DNA of 47,341 nt from Candidatus Electryonea clarkiae. GTDB taxonomy: Bacteria; Electryoneota; Electryoneia; Electryoneales; Electryoneaceae. The DNA lies in assembly GCA_030765455.1 (NCBI GenBank), contig JAVCCM010000015.1:1-47341 (forward strand), in the 5' to 3' direction. Shown in pieces: positions 15,620-24,635 of this stretch (its first letter is position 1; each line of letters begins with the position of its first letter). The notes below the pieces were generated by a model. The model made no database searches. It was not told the origin of the DNA and saw nothing but the letters and a program-made list of their open reading frames with translations. Made by a program: the position numbers and the translations under genes.

Positions 15620-18262
15620 ATGATTTCCAAAACTCCCAGGATAAATCCAGATCATTTGTCTGCACTTCCTGCAAAAAACCGTTATTCCTCAGTATTTCTG
15701 AAAGACATTCTTAAAAATGGCTGGATCAAGTTTTTGCCGGGAGAATTGAAAATATTCAGTCTTCTTTCAATTCTTCTATTAGTATCACATGCTGTTTTAC
15801 CACCTGTTGAAGCCAGTGAATTACCTATACGAATTTTACATAACCCTGTTAGTTTTGCAACTTCTGGAAAACCAATCAACATAAAGGTAACTTTGGATGG
15901 GGATGTCTTATTAAGTGATGTAGAGGAAGCGGTTATCTATTTTCGCACTTTGGGACAAATGGAATTTGACCAGAACGAAATGGATTTCGTCGGACGGGAG
16001 TTCAGTGGGACTATACCAGCTGAAATGGTTTCGACACAGGGGATTGAATATTATATCAAGATAACAATCGCAGGTAATCGTTTTGTTGGTTTTCCTGAAA
16101 TAGAACCGGATTTGAATCCCTTATCTGTCGCTGTCTCGGAAAGTAAACAAAAGAAATCGACGAAGCCAAAGAAATCATCCTTAGTAATTATAAGTCCTGA
16201 GCCTGATTCTGAGCAGGAAGAGCAGGAAGCTCAAATATTGGTTGCTTTCAACAGGGCTGTAAGAAAGCTGAACCCGGAGAAAATCCAAATTCGTCTTGAT
16301 AACATGGATATTACCGACAAAGCAGTTATTACCAAAGATATCCTGATTGCTACAATCCCAGATGTAAGTTTCGGTCAACACAAAATAGATGTGTTATACA
16401 AGACCAAAAAGGGACGATTAGCACGGCTGGGAGGATGGTCCTTCAAGATTCGCGGAAAAGAAGAAGCAAAGAAAATAACACTCACGACTGTGCGCGGATC
16501 TGCCGGATTCAACGGGATCTACCGTGAAATGAACGGTCAAGTAAGTAGATTAGCTTATGAAGACTTTAGTATAAGAGTGGGCATAAATGATTTACGAATG
16601 ATTGCAGCAGGTAAATTCTCCAGCGAAGAAAACAGCAACATTCAGCCACAGCACCGGTACTTTTTTGAATTAGGTACGGAAAAATATACAATTCGTGCAG
16701 GAGATGTAAACCCAAGATACAACAAGCTTGCATTCTGGGGACGAAGAACCCGTGGTGTGGAGCTTGATCTTAGACCAGGGAAATTCTGGATACAAAGCGT
16801 ATATGGCGAAATGAGGCGTTCGATTGGTACCAAATCAATTAATGTTATCAGAGAATATGGTCAAGATGGCGAGATCGAGAGCATTGATACCACTTTCTCG
16901 GGCGGAACATTCCGAAGGTGGGTGGGAGCCATGAGGCTTTCATATAATCCCTCAAGGAGCCTCTCTGTCGGTTACATGCTAATGAAAGCAAAGGATGATG
17001 TTACTTCAATCCTGGGTGGAGACAAGCCAAAAGACAACCTGGTTTACGGTCTTGATATTAATGCTTTTGCAGACCGAAGACGCATATCGTTTAATTCCAA
17101 CATGGCTATTTCAATGTTTACCGATGATACCAATCTCCCTCCGATAGAGGGTACGGAGTCCGGGAAAAGTATAATTTGGATTAATCAGACTTTCGATCCC
17201 CTGCCAAAGGATACTTCTGCCAGTCTTAGCAATTTCTTCGGTTCAATATTTGGAAAGACCTTTTCAGCCGATTCACGTTTACGTGTAAGATATTTCGATA
17301 ATGATCTTCAATTCGGGGCAAAAAGAATCAGTAGAAGTTTTCACACTTTGAGCAACCCGAATATGACACGAGACAGGCAAGGTTATTTCATTCAGGACAG
17401 AATCAGGCTGCTTAAGAGTAAGCTGTATCTTGATTTTGGTTACAACTCTTATCATAACAACATCTTCGGTTTAAATGATATTACGGAATCATACAATCAA
17501 TTCAATACGGGCTTCAGTGTTTATACAGGCGAAATGTTTCCTGATTTTTCAATCTCTTACAGGAATAGAGAGAACACCAGTGATGCCGAGGCGTTTTATA
17601 TCATTGATGGAGATATCAATGATCCGGATTCAACCCTGATCGATGATAGAAAACTGGATCAAACGAATTTCATTACTTTTAACACGATGTATAATTTCTC
17701 TATAATGAATACAACCAATAATGTCACTGCCACAGTAATGACCTCAGACCGCACAGACGAGTACCATGCAACGGGTGCAGCCGAGCAGAAAATGTACAAC
17801 ATAAATATGAATACTGAATATGAAGGACTGCCGTTAAGAACCTCAATCGGATATTCCCTCTCTGATCAGAACACGGGAAATGGATTGAGTGAAATCCAAT
17901 CACAAACAATAACAATGAGAATGAACCTTGGCCTGATGAATCGTAAGCTGAATCCATATTTTGGACCTCGCATAACATTAGGCAACGGTTTTAACGAGCT
18001 TTCATCTGAAGAACCGTCAAGCGAGTTGTTATATGCAGTGACTCCAAAATCTATAATACTTGATTTTATGAGAATAGACTGGTCGGGTGGTGTAATGTAT
18101 GCATTTCTACCTAATCACAGTATTCAAGGTGGTATTAGTTATTCGATGCAATCGGAAAGTAATAAATTAGAGCTTTGGAACGGTGACGAGCTTCCTGTAC
18201 CCACAGATACCGATGGGAAGAACAATATGATTGCAACAGTCGGATATCAGTATCGTTTCTAA
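15620..18262 (+). CDS. Large outer-membrane beta-barrel-type protein with Ig-like N-terminal domains
   Basis: An 880-residue protein that I cannot assign to a named family. A hydrophobic export segment lies at residues about 44-62 (LKIFSLLSILLLVSHAVLPP), after an unusually long 43-residue leader. The ATG at 15620 has AAGGGA upstream; an in-frame TTG at 15746 would give a more normal signal peptide but has a poorly spaced site. Residues about 70-170 form an Ig-like domain, about 185-285 a second one (ILVAFNRAVRKLNPEKIQI), and from about 290 to the end there are alternating amphipathic strands typical of a beta-barrel. It ends in GYQYRF with the C-terminal aromatic residue expected for outer-membrane insertion. 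Its position after the FecR gene suggests a shared envelope role, although a probable terminator separates them. Confidence 0.7.
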   Translation: MISKTPRINPDHLSALPAKNRYSSVFLKDILKNGWIKFLPGELKIFSLLSILLLVSHAVLPPVEASELPIRILHNPVSFATSGKPINIKVTLDGDVLLSDVEEAVIYFRTLGQMEFDQNEMDFVGREFSGTIPAEMVSTQGIEYYIKITIAGNRFVGFPEIEPDLNPLSVAVSESKQKKSTKPKKSSLVIISPEPDSEQEEQEAQILVAFNRAVRKLNPEKIQIRLDNMDITDKAVITKDILIATIPDVSFGQHKIDVLYKTKKGRLARLGGWSFKIRGKEEAKKITLTTVRGSAGFNGIYREMNGQVSRLAYEDFSIRVGINDLRMIAAGKFSSEENSNIQPQHRYFFELGTEKYTIRAGDVNPRYNKLAFWGRRTRGVELDLRPGKFWIQSVYGEMRRSIGTKSINVIREYGQDGEIESIDTTFSGGTFRRWVGAMRLSYNPSRSLSVGYMLMKAKDDVTSILGGDKPKDNLVYGLDINAFADRRRISFNSNMAISMFTDDTNLPPIEGTESGKSIIWINQTFDPLPKDTSASLSNFFGSIFGKTFSADSRLRVRYFDNDLQFGAKRISRSFHTLSNPNMTRDRQGYFIQDRIRLLKSKLYLDFGYNSYHNNIFGLNDITESYNQFNTGFSVYTGEMFPDFSISYRNRENTSDAEAFYIIDGDINDPDSTLIDDRKLDQTNFITFNTMYNFSIMNTTNNVTATVMTSDRTDEYHATGAAEQKMYNINMNTEYEGLPLRTSIGYSLSDQNTGNGLSEIQSQTITMRMNLGLMNRKLNPYFGPRITLGNGFNELSSEEPSSELLYAVTPKSIILDFMRIDWSGGVMYAFLPNHSIQGGISYSMQSESNKLELWNGDELPVPTDTDGKNNMIATVGYQYRF

Positions 18263-18308
18263 TATTTGAATTAATTAGTACCGCAATACAGATTTTGTTG
18301 AGCTATGA

Positions 18309-19229
18309 TTATTTTCTAAGCATATTTCCCTGTTTTTGAGATATTTTGTATAAGCCCAGGCTTGAAATTATCATTGCTAAAAAAATCATCGTAGCGCCTG
18401 AAAGCGCCTGCAATGTCCACAATTCAGCCAACAGGATCCAGGCAAGCAGCGAGGCAAAAACAGGCTCCAATGTAAAAATTAAGGCTGCATGACCGGCGGG
18501 AACCTCCGGCTGATATCTTGTCTGCATCCAGACGGCTATGACTGTTCCGAATAGCCCGGTATATCCTGCAGCCACCCAACCGGTGAGACTTATTTGAAAC
18601 GGAACAGCCTCAATTAAACTCCAGGTAATTGCACCCACCGTAACAGTAATAATCTGACCGTAGGTTAGAACCAGGACGTTTTTTGATTTTCCGGCTACTG
18701 ATTCGAGCACTACCATCTGTAATGCGAAAGCAAATGCACAGCCAATTGTCAGCAGGTCGCCTTTGTTTAAGCCACCCGACTCCGGATCTGCCAATAGGTA
18801 AATACCAATCATGGCGGGAACTAAACCTATCCATGTCGCCCAATGTGTCTTGCTGGTTCTGAAAAGCCATGCCAGGAGGGGTGCAATAATAGTCAGTAAA
18901 CTGGTGAAAAAACCACTTCTTGAAGCAGTCGTCAGTTTTAAACCCTGGACCTGCAGGAGAAAGCCTGCTAACAAAAACAGTCCAACCCATGAACCAAGCA
19001 AAAATGATTTTCTTAATTCCGCAGGACTAACGTCTGAATTACCCGATATTTGTTTTCGCCTTATATATAGGAACGGGAGAAATAATATTGATGCCATGCT
19101 GAATCTTATTGCGAGAAAATGAACAGGATCGGTTAGAGACAGGGCAGCTTTAGTTGCCGGGAAAGTCATACCCCAGATCAGGCAAAGTAATGCCAGCATC
19201 AGGGAGGAATGCATAATACTGTTTTTCAT
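18309..19229 (-). CDS. DMT-superfamily permease (EamA family)
   Basis: An inner-membrane transporter of about 306 residues with ten predicted membrane helices in two EamA halves, the arrangement of drug/metabolite exporters. Signs are the opening LALLCLIWGMTFPATKAAL, repeated short hydrophobic helices, and EPVFASLLAWILLAE..LQALSGATMIF in the second half, the conserved EamA segment. I prefer the ATG at 19229 (MKNSIMHSS) over the TTG at 19244; neither has a strong ribosome binding site. It converges on the outer-membrane protein gene with 46 nt between them and appears to be an independent gene. The substrate cannot be predicted. Confidence 0.92.
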   Translation of the reverse strand: MKNSIMHSSLMLALLCLIWGMTFPATKAALSLTDPVHFLAIRFSMASILFLPFLYIRRKQISGNSDVSPAELRKSFLLGSWVGLFLLAGFLLQVQGLKLTTASRSGFFTSLLTIIAPLLAWLFRTSKTHWATWIGLVPAMIGIYLLADPESGGLNKGDLLTIGCAFAFALQMVVLESVAGKSKNVLVLTYGQIITVTVGAITWSLIEAVPFQISLTGWVAAGYTGLFGTVIAVWMQTRYQPEVPAGHAALIFTLEPVFASLLAWILLAELWTLQALSGATMIFLAMIISSLGLYKISQKQGNMLRK

Positions 19230-19471
19230 AGTAAATTTAGCCAAAGTTACGATTCTTAATTATTGGGAAAGTAAGAAATGTTGAAATATCAGGCGACCTT
19301 CAATTTTTAATCTGCTCCCTTATAAAAATATCTCGTTAATGATAAAGGAAATTGATTTGTTATTATGTAAATCATTTGTTAAAATTGAATTCAGGAGATG
19401 AAGGTAGATTTATATCATTTGCATAATTGAGAAATATTATATAAATTGTAGTTTCGCATTTCAGTAATTGT

Positions 19472-19498
19472 TTGACATTTAGAAAGCAACATTATATT
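19472..19498 (+). promoter_or_regulatory. Candidate promoter of the Omp28-like gene
   Basis: A perfect TTGACA (19472-19477) is followed 15 nt later by TATATT (19493-19498); the spacing is short. It lies 27 nt before the start codon of the secreted thioredoxin-like protein. The rest of the 295-bp divergent gap is AT-rich and shows nothing else. The promoter consensus of this lineage is unknown. Confidence 0.35.
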
Positions 19499-19524
19499 CA
19501 AGAGCAACTTTAAGGAGTAATATC

Positions 19525-21552
19525 ATGATTAAACGGTTAACGGTTATTTTGTTACTTTTGTCACTTAGCGCCGGATTAGTAAATGCATTTCCGGCTCGAG
19601 TCCTTTTCGAAGAATTTACGGCAGAGTGGTGTCCTCCCTGTGCGCCAGCATCGCGAGTGTTCGGAGATTTTATCGAAGATGAACATGAAACAATTTCCGT
19701 CATTATTCATCATGCCAGTACCGATCCCTGGTATGACATCAATGGACCCGAGCACGAGGCTCGGTTTACTTACTATGGGATTACCGGTATTCCGCATTGC
19801 AAGGCGGACGGTATAATTGGATTTCATCCGGGTGTGCGGAACAATATAAACAATGCATATTACCAGCGCATAATCAGAACCGCTCCGGTAAGCATTGATC
19901 TCCTGACTTATCTTAATGATGATGGTGTGAATGTTACGGCTACTGTAACAAGTGAAGATGATGCAATTGCCGGTAATTACAAGATCAGGTTTGCAATTGT
20001 TTCAACTTTATATGAAGAATATACTGGCAGTAACGGCCAGGATACATGGCATTACGACTTACTTGACCTGGCGCCTGATGAGGACGGTCTTGATTTCAGC
20101 ATTGATGCCGATGATACTGAAACATTCAGCACTACTTTCGACTGGCCCTTTGCACTGCGGGGAGACCCGGTGTCAGAGGACAATATGCATGTTATTGCCT
20201 TTATTCAGAATGACGGCAACCGTGAAGTAATCCAGTCGCAAATGGCGGAAGTCGGCTACGGTGGTTTTATGGTTGATTCAGGAGAATCAGCTCATCTTGT
20301 GTCGGCAGAAGGAACCGCTGAATATGAATTCGAAATATCCAACCTGATGGGTGAATCTGATACTTACGTCCTTGCGGTTGAAGATGATTTTCCAGATGAC
20401 TGGTCCTATACCTATACAACACCAGACGGAGAAGTGACCGGTAACGGTACAATAACCATTGATGGCAGTGACACTTTTACCAGCACGATAACTGTCACTA
20501 CCGGTTCTGATGAAGGAATGTCGGGTAATTTGACTGTAAATATTACTTCTGAGAATGTTGAAGGGATAGAAAGTAACCTGTCCTATTTCACCATGTCGGC
20601 TGGAAGAGTATTGATTGTCAATGGTGATCCTGATGGTCAACATGCAGACTATTATACAGATGCAATTGAAGGCATAGAAGAACCGGATGAAGCGGTTGTC
20701 AGTTATGCCGTATGGCCTGTCGCAAGTAATGCTATGGATATGAGTGAAGTTTCCGGTTCTGATGTAGAGATGGTAATCTGGTATCTCGGTGAGGGTGGTA
20801 CGCTTAGTGCAGCAGACGTTTCAGGACTTGAGGATTACCTTGAATCCGGGGGAAACCTGGTTCTTACCGGGAGCGACGCACCTGATATCCTGAATGCGAT
20901 GGAAGACATTTCACTACTTGAGATGATGGGTGTTACAAGCCCGAGCAGATTTGCCAGTCAAAGTGTCAGTGGAGTTAACAGCGACCCGATTGGTGACGGC
21001 ATGGAATTCAATATTACCGGTGGCGATGGCGCGGGTAATGCAGGAACCCCCTGCAGCATTCGTGCTGAAGGGACCGGTGAATACAGCATGATATATACAA
21101 GTGTTCACCGCGCTGCAGTCAGGAACGAAACCGATACATACAAATCACTCCTGATGGGATTCCCCTTTGAGGCAATTGCTACGGAGGAAGATCGTACAGC
21201 ATTGATGCTTGTCTTCCTGGAGTATTTTATCAATTTCGAGTTCGATTCGACTCCTGAAAACAGTTCGGATATTCCTGTGCATTTTGCGCTGGAGCAAAAC
21301 TATCCGAATCCGTTCAACCCATCAACTGAAATTGCATTCTCGGTACCTGAACTTGCCGAAGTTACAATAAGCGTATTTGATGTTACGGGTAGAGAAATCA
21401 CACGTCTGGCTGATAAATCATTCCAACCGGGAAGCCACAAAGTAACCTGGTCGGCGGAAAATGTTTCCAGCGGCGTATATTTCTACAGCGTATCTGCAAA
21501 AGGCGAAACCAACAGCTTCAGTTCTGTTCGGAAGATGGTTTTGATGAAGTAA
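19525..21552 (+). CDS. Secreted Omp28/thioredoxin-like protein with type IX sorting domain
   Basis: A 675-residue exported protein. AGGAG precedes the ATG and the signal peptide ends near LVNA (residue 21). Residues about 25-240 form a thioredoxin-fold domain of the Omp28 type: EEFTAEWCPPCAPASRVF with C36-P-P-C39, and GITGIPHCKADG carrying the cis-proline. Both active-site cysteines are present. Residues about 250-355 form an Ig-like domain; about 360-580 resemble a class I glutamine-amidotransferase-like fold (GRVLIVNGDPDGQHADYY, MVIWYLGEGG, YLESGGNLVLTGSD). The last ~85 residues are a type A sorting domain: YPNPFNPSTEIAFSVPE, ISVFDVTGREI, SGVYFYSV, ending RKMVLMK. It should cross the outer membrane by the type IX system and be anchored or released. 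An extracellular disulfide-handling role is possible but unproven. Confidence 0.88.
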   Translation: MIKRLTVILLLLSLSAGLVNAFPARVLFEEFTAEWCPPCAPASRVFGDFIEDEHETISVIIHHASTDPWYDINGPEHEARFTYYGITGIPHCKADGIIGFHPGVRNNINNAYYQRIIRTAPVSIDLLTYLNDDGVNVTATVTSEDDAIAGNYKIRFAIVSTLYEEYTGSNGQDTWHYDLLDLAPDEDGLDFSIDADDTETFSTTFDWPFALRGDPVSEDNMHVIAFIQNDGNREVIQSQMAEVGYGGFMVDSGESAHLVSAEGTAEYEFEISNLMGESDTYVLAVEDDFPDDWSYTYTTPDGEVTGNGTITIDGSDTFTSTITVTTGSDEGMSGNLTVNITSENVEGIESNLSYFTMSAGRVLIVNGDPDGQHADYYTDAIEGIEEPDEAVVSYAVWPVASNAMDMSEVSGSDVEMVIWYLGEGGTLSAADVSGLEDYLESGGNLVLTGSDAPDILNAMEDISLLEMMGVTSPSRFASQSVSGVNSDPIGDGMEFNITGGDGAGNAGTPCSIRAEGTGEYSMIYTSVHRAAVRNETDTYKSLLMGFPFEAIATEEDRTALMLVFLEYFINFEFDSTPENSSDIPVHFALEQNYPNPFNPSTEIAFSVPELAEVTISVFDVTGREITRLADKSFQPGSHKVTWSAENVSSGVYFYSVSAKGETNSFSSVRKMVLMK

Positions 21553-21583
21553 ACTTTGTATCACATAATGTTAGAACAATAAG

Positions 21584-21613
21584 CCCTCGTACCGTAAATT
21601 GTGCGAGGGTTTT
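21584..21613 (+). terminator. Intrinsic terminator of the Omp28-like gene
   Basis: CCCTCGTAC pairs with GTGCGAGGG (one G-U pair) around an 8-nt loop and is followed by TTTTAAT, 30 nt after the stop codon. Confidence 0.8.
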
Positions 21614-21619
21614 AATATC

Positions 21620-21730
21620 GCTGAAAAGAAAAACCGCAAAGTACTCGAAGAATTCACAAAGAAAGCAAAGGGTTCCTTTGTTACCTTCGCGCTTACTTTG
21701 TGCTCTCTGTGGTTAGATGTTTTCGCTGGG
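21620..21730. repeat. CTTTGCGG-type dispersed repeat, copy 1
   Basis: AACCGCAAAGTACTCGAAG..ACAAAGAAAGCAAAGG is followed by an inverted counterpart CCTTTGTTACCTTCGCGC..TTTGTGCTCTCTGTGGTTAG. The two halves are imperfect reverse complements, so the RNA could form a long hairpin. A shorter relative lies at 46115-46150 (CTTTGCGGCTTTGCGCGAA). Confidence 0.45.
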
Positions 21731-21769
21731 ATGAATAAACTCAATGGCTACTTTACAGGCAGTCCAACA

Positions 21770-21895
21770 ATGTCATTCTCAGACTTGATCCGGGAATCCA
21801 CATAATCGCAAACTGTTGTAATGCCTGGATTCCTGCCTTCGCAGGAATGACACTCTGAGCTGATTTTTGCATTCTCGGACAACATGTTGAGCTGA
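21770..21895. repeat. GGATTCCTGC dispersed element, locus 2
   Basis: It starts TGTCATTCTCAGACTTGATC, continues with ATCGCAAACTGTTGT, and then has a perfect hairpin ATTCCTGC-CTTC-GCAGGAAT (21829-21848) followed by GACACTCTGAGC. The segment from TGATCCGGGAA onward matches 24391-24500 over roughly 110 nt in the same orientation, and its start is the reverse complement of 3800-3830. The element abuts the 3' end of the broken gene at 21905. Confidence 0.7.
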
Positions 21896-21904
21896 CCCGG
21901 AATC

Positions 21905-24158
21905 CTATTTTATCAGTAAGGCTTTTTTTGTTATGAAATATCCAGGGCTTACCAGCCTTATAAAATATATTCCTGATGGGTGGTCATTCATGTTCAATGA
22001 AAACTTCGATTGACCTTTTTTTAATTTCCCATCCCATATTTTGGCAATTTCTTTGCCTAAGATATCATTAATTGTCAGCTTAATCGGAACAGAATGATGC
22101 AATCTCACATTCAGGTAAGCCTGACCATTGAATGGATTTGGATAGACTGATACAATTGCGAAATTGTATGGAATTGTGGTGGAGTTATCGAAATCCTCAA
22201 CATCTGTCTAATCAAAGAAATAGGCGCCGATATCAGCTCTTGTGCCGTCAGGGTCGGGATCACTGTCCGGATTGCCGGCATCTATAAGATCGCTGCCGGA
22301 TTGCAGGTGATAATCCCCTGCATCCGGGTCCACAAAACGGGGATTTCTTTCCCCAAGGAAATTCTCCCCGACTGTTACATTCCTGCCGAATACCGGTTGA
22401 TCTTCCATATTCAAATAAGCGCTGTAATCAATAAATGATGAATCGCCGGACACCAGTGTATCATATCCAAAGAAAAAGGAATTCATAATTACTGCATTTC
22501 TGCGGATATTTTCAACAGCCGTCCCGGTCTCATTGGCAAATGTGATCCTGTCCAGAATACGAAAACAATTCTCAAAATGTCCAGTTACGAGAGAACGGCT
22601 TATGCTATTCCAGACATTCTGTTCCTGCTCAAACCTGACAGTATCTGCAATAAAAACGCATTGCGAAATGTTGACTGAATTCGAATCTTCTCTGGCGCGA
22701 TATTCGGCTTCAATTGAGACTTTTTCACCCTCAAAAGATGAATTTTCTAACTTATCCGGTATTCTAATTTTAAAAGAGCTTCCTGTTACATCTAAACCAC
22801 TCCAAGAGGTATCATGATTCAAAGGCATACCTGGATTAATATATCTGAACAGGTCTGTAGTAATACTATCCGGAGTATCTTCAAGCGTTATTCGCAGAGG
22901 ATTTTCGGCTGTAGCATTTATGTATAAATCAGCTATGAGAAGATCAATTACGGGGCTTCCTTCCAACAAAGAGTCACGCAAATCCTGAAAACCAATTTCA
23001 ACATTTTCGCCAAGTGTCAGACTTCCGCCCACAATCCTGAGAGGAACGTTAGTTGAATCAAGTATGATGGTGGTATCATTCCAGGCCTGATCGCCTGAAA
23101 TACAGCCTTCCCAATCGATTGCGGGATAATAGGGGGGGGATTGTCTAATAAACGAAAATCATAATAAAAATCTTTGGCATAGCCTGTTCCTCCGCAATTG
23201 CTGCGATGAACATAACCGCGGCGATTCTGCGCAATCGAACCTCGCAGGAAAATAGTCCCCCTTTCATCACGTTCGCCTTGATGTTCACCTTCAGGATCGC
23301 ACCAGACATAATCGTCATCTTCATCATTCTGATGCTCGAAAGTAAACCGTTCGTTCAGAGAAAGCAGCGCTGCAGTTATTACAATATTCTTTCGTTCGTG
23401 ACGACCTCCTTGTTCATATAATCCGTTGCCTCGACCGTTTCTCCAGGTATCCGCGATAAAGATATCGTTTTCAGAAACAACACCTAATTTTTCACGCGTA
23501 CTGTCGGGGATAAAATCAGGAAGATTATCTATGTTTATGCTGGAAAATACGAGATTATCCATCAAGCAAATATCGCCAGAGCTGCCGATTGTGGTTTCGC
23601 CGTCAACCTCCTCACCGAAAAGCTGGAGCCTGCCGTCAAAGAAAAGAACTGTCTCGTTTTCGTATTCAACCACTCCATCATCAATAGTCCGGGTGCTGTC
23701 CCAGGGATCATCAGCACCCCATGACCACCAGTTCCAGCCATCATCGGCTGCCTCACAACGGAATTGAAGTGTACTATCCTCATTTTCAAAGAAATTACCT
23801 TGATCGACTGCTTCTGATCTGATAGCTGTCAGTTGTTCGGGAAAAATAGCTACAGGCCATTTAAAATGAGGTCCAAAACCAAAGTATGGATTCTGGTTTC
23901 CATTAATAAAAGAATCTTGCGAAGTGGTCACCAATCCTGGAAAAATGGTCCATATCCCAAACTGATATAATCATTTGAGTGCACATAGCCAAATAGAGTA
24001 TCAGGCATCCAGAACCAGATGTATTCGTCGAATCGTGTTCTTTCATGGTTGGTGATATACATATAATCGCTGAAGTAACGAAGCCCGGCGAATGACGGTG
24101 AGGCTGTGGCAAGAAAAATCAGTAGTAAAACAGTGATAACAACAGCACGGTATTTCAT
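21905..24158 (-). pseudogene. Broken secreted beta-helix protein gene with type IX sorting domain (two frameshifts, one amber)
   Basis: Four pieces read leftward reconstruct one protein of about 750 residues. Piece 1 (24158-23928) has the signal peptide MKYRAVVITVLLLIFLATAS and runs to GYGPFFQDW. Adding one base at the T5 run (A5 at 23941-23945) continues it as GPFFPGLVTTSQDSF into piece 2 (to 23017). At the C8 run (G8 at 23132-23139) one extra base converts the out-of-frame text to NPPPYYPAIDWEG and leads into piece 3 (23032-22208), which ends DPDGTRADIGAYFFD and then TAG. The same frame then continues without a break through VYPNPFNGQAYLNVRL and ends in a sorting domain (KKALLIK, 21905). 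The beta-helix end resembles that of the giant protein. TAG is an ordinary stop elsewhere in the window, so recoding is unlikely. It is a pseudogene unless the homopolymer shifts are sequencing errors. Confidence 0.8.
23132..23139 (-). other. C8 homopolymer frameshift site in the broken gene
   Basis: Eight Cs on the coding (minus) strand at a point where the reading frame must change by one base for downstream homology to continue. Nine (or six) Cs would restore the frame. This is a typical site for slippage, phase variation or sequencing error. Confidence 0.75.
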
Positions 24159-24319
24159 GGTTTCCCCAATAAAAGAATATTACAAGGACTTTTCTCTAAA
24201 TGGTGGCAATGATTACACGGGGTAACAATTAAATTATCGAATTAGAAGTGGGATGTCAACCCTTATGCCGATGAATCATAATTATTTATTATTCGTTTAT
24301 GGGAGAAATGTAACTGTTC

Positions 24320-24510
24320 AGTTTGTGTCATTCCAGCCTTCCAACTGTACGACAATGTCACTCTCTGACTTTGTGCGACCTCTGGCTCATTGATCCGGGA
24401 ACCTACTGTATCGCAACCTGTTGTTTTTCCTGGATTCCTGCCTTCGCAGGAATGACACATTGAGCAACTTTCTGCATTCCTGGACAGCCTGCTACGCTGA
24501 AATGACACGT
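24320..24510. repeat. GGATTCCTGC dispersed element, locus 3
   Basis: TGATCCGGGAACC..TATCGCAACCTGTTGT is followed by the hairpin ATTCCTGC-CTTC-GCAGGAAT and GACACATTGAGC, in the same order and orientation as at 21770-21895. Further GTCATTCCAG and TGAAATGACACG motifs at both ends suggest a nested or longer copy. Confidence 0.7.
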
Positions 24511-24617
24511 CAGATTGATCTTACATGTTATTATACAACAATATAGTGATAATTATAATTGATCAAACTAAACAGTTTCATTTCATTTTACCTCCCGACC
24601 TATCATGAGTGTTAACA

Positions 24618-24635
24618 TTGGCATAGCACTTGCCA
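24618..24635 (+). promoter_or_regulatory. Candidate sigma-54 (-24/-12) promoter of the giant gene
   Basis: TTGGCATAGCACTTGCCA fits the sigma-54 consensus TTGGCAyr-N4-TTGCw with exact spacing: GG at 24620-24621 (-24) and GC at 24632-24633 (-12). A start near 24645 would give a leader of about 55 nt. A sigma-70-like alternative overlaps it: TTGCCA (24630-24635), a 16-nt spacer and TATTAT (24652-24657). The same bases form a TGGCA/TGCCA inverted repeat. Enhancer sites were not identified. Confidence 0.5.

Larger units (their letters stand above)
21553..21904. other. Intergenic region with terminator and two dispersed repeats
   Basis: This 352-bp region holds no gene; a short rightward frame at 21599-21805 runs through repeats and is not credible. 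It contains the terminator at 21584-21613, a CTTTGCG-type repeat at about 21620-21730, and the GGATTCCTGC element at 21770-21895. Confidence 0.6.

Noticed and set aside
21599..21805. Rightward 68-codon frame after the Omp28-like gene
   Set aside because: It begins inside the terminator stem and runs through two dispersed repeats. It has no ribosome binding site or recognisable protein features.
22208..22210. Possible recoding or read-through of the in-frame TAG before the sorting domain
   Set aside because: TAG is used as an ordinary stop by several intact genes here (for example at 700, 14515, 15255 and 46933) and no structure supporting read-through was seen.
24263..24508. Leftward 81-codon frame upstream of the giant gene
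   Set aside because: It consists of the GGATTCCTGC/GCAGGAATGACA repeat translated (CHSCEGRNPG), a well-known false-gene pattern from such repeats.
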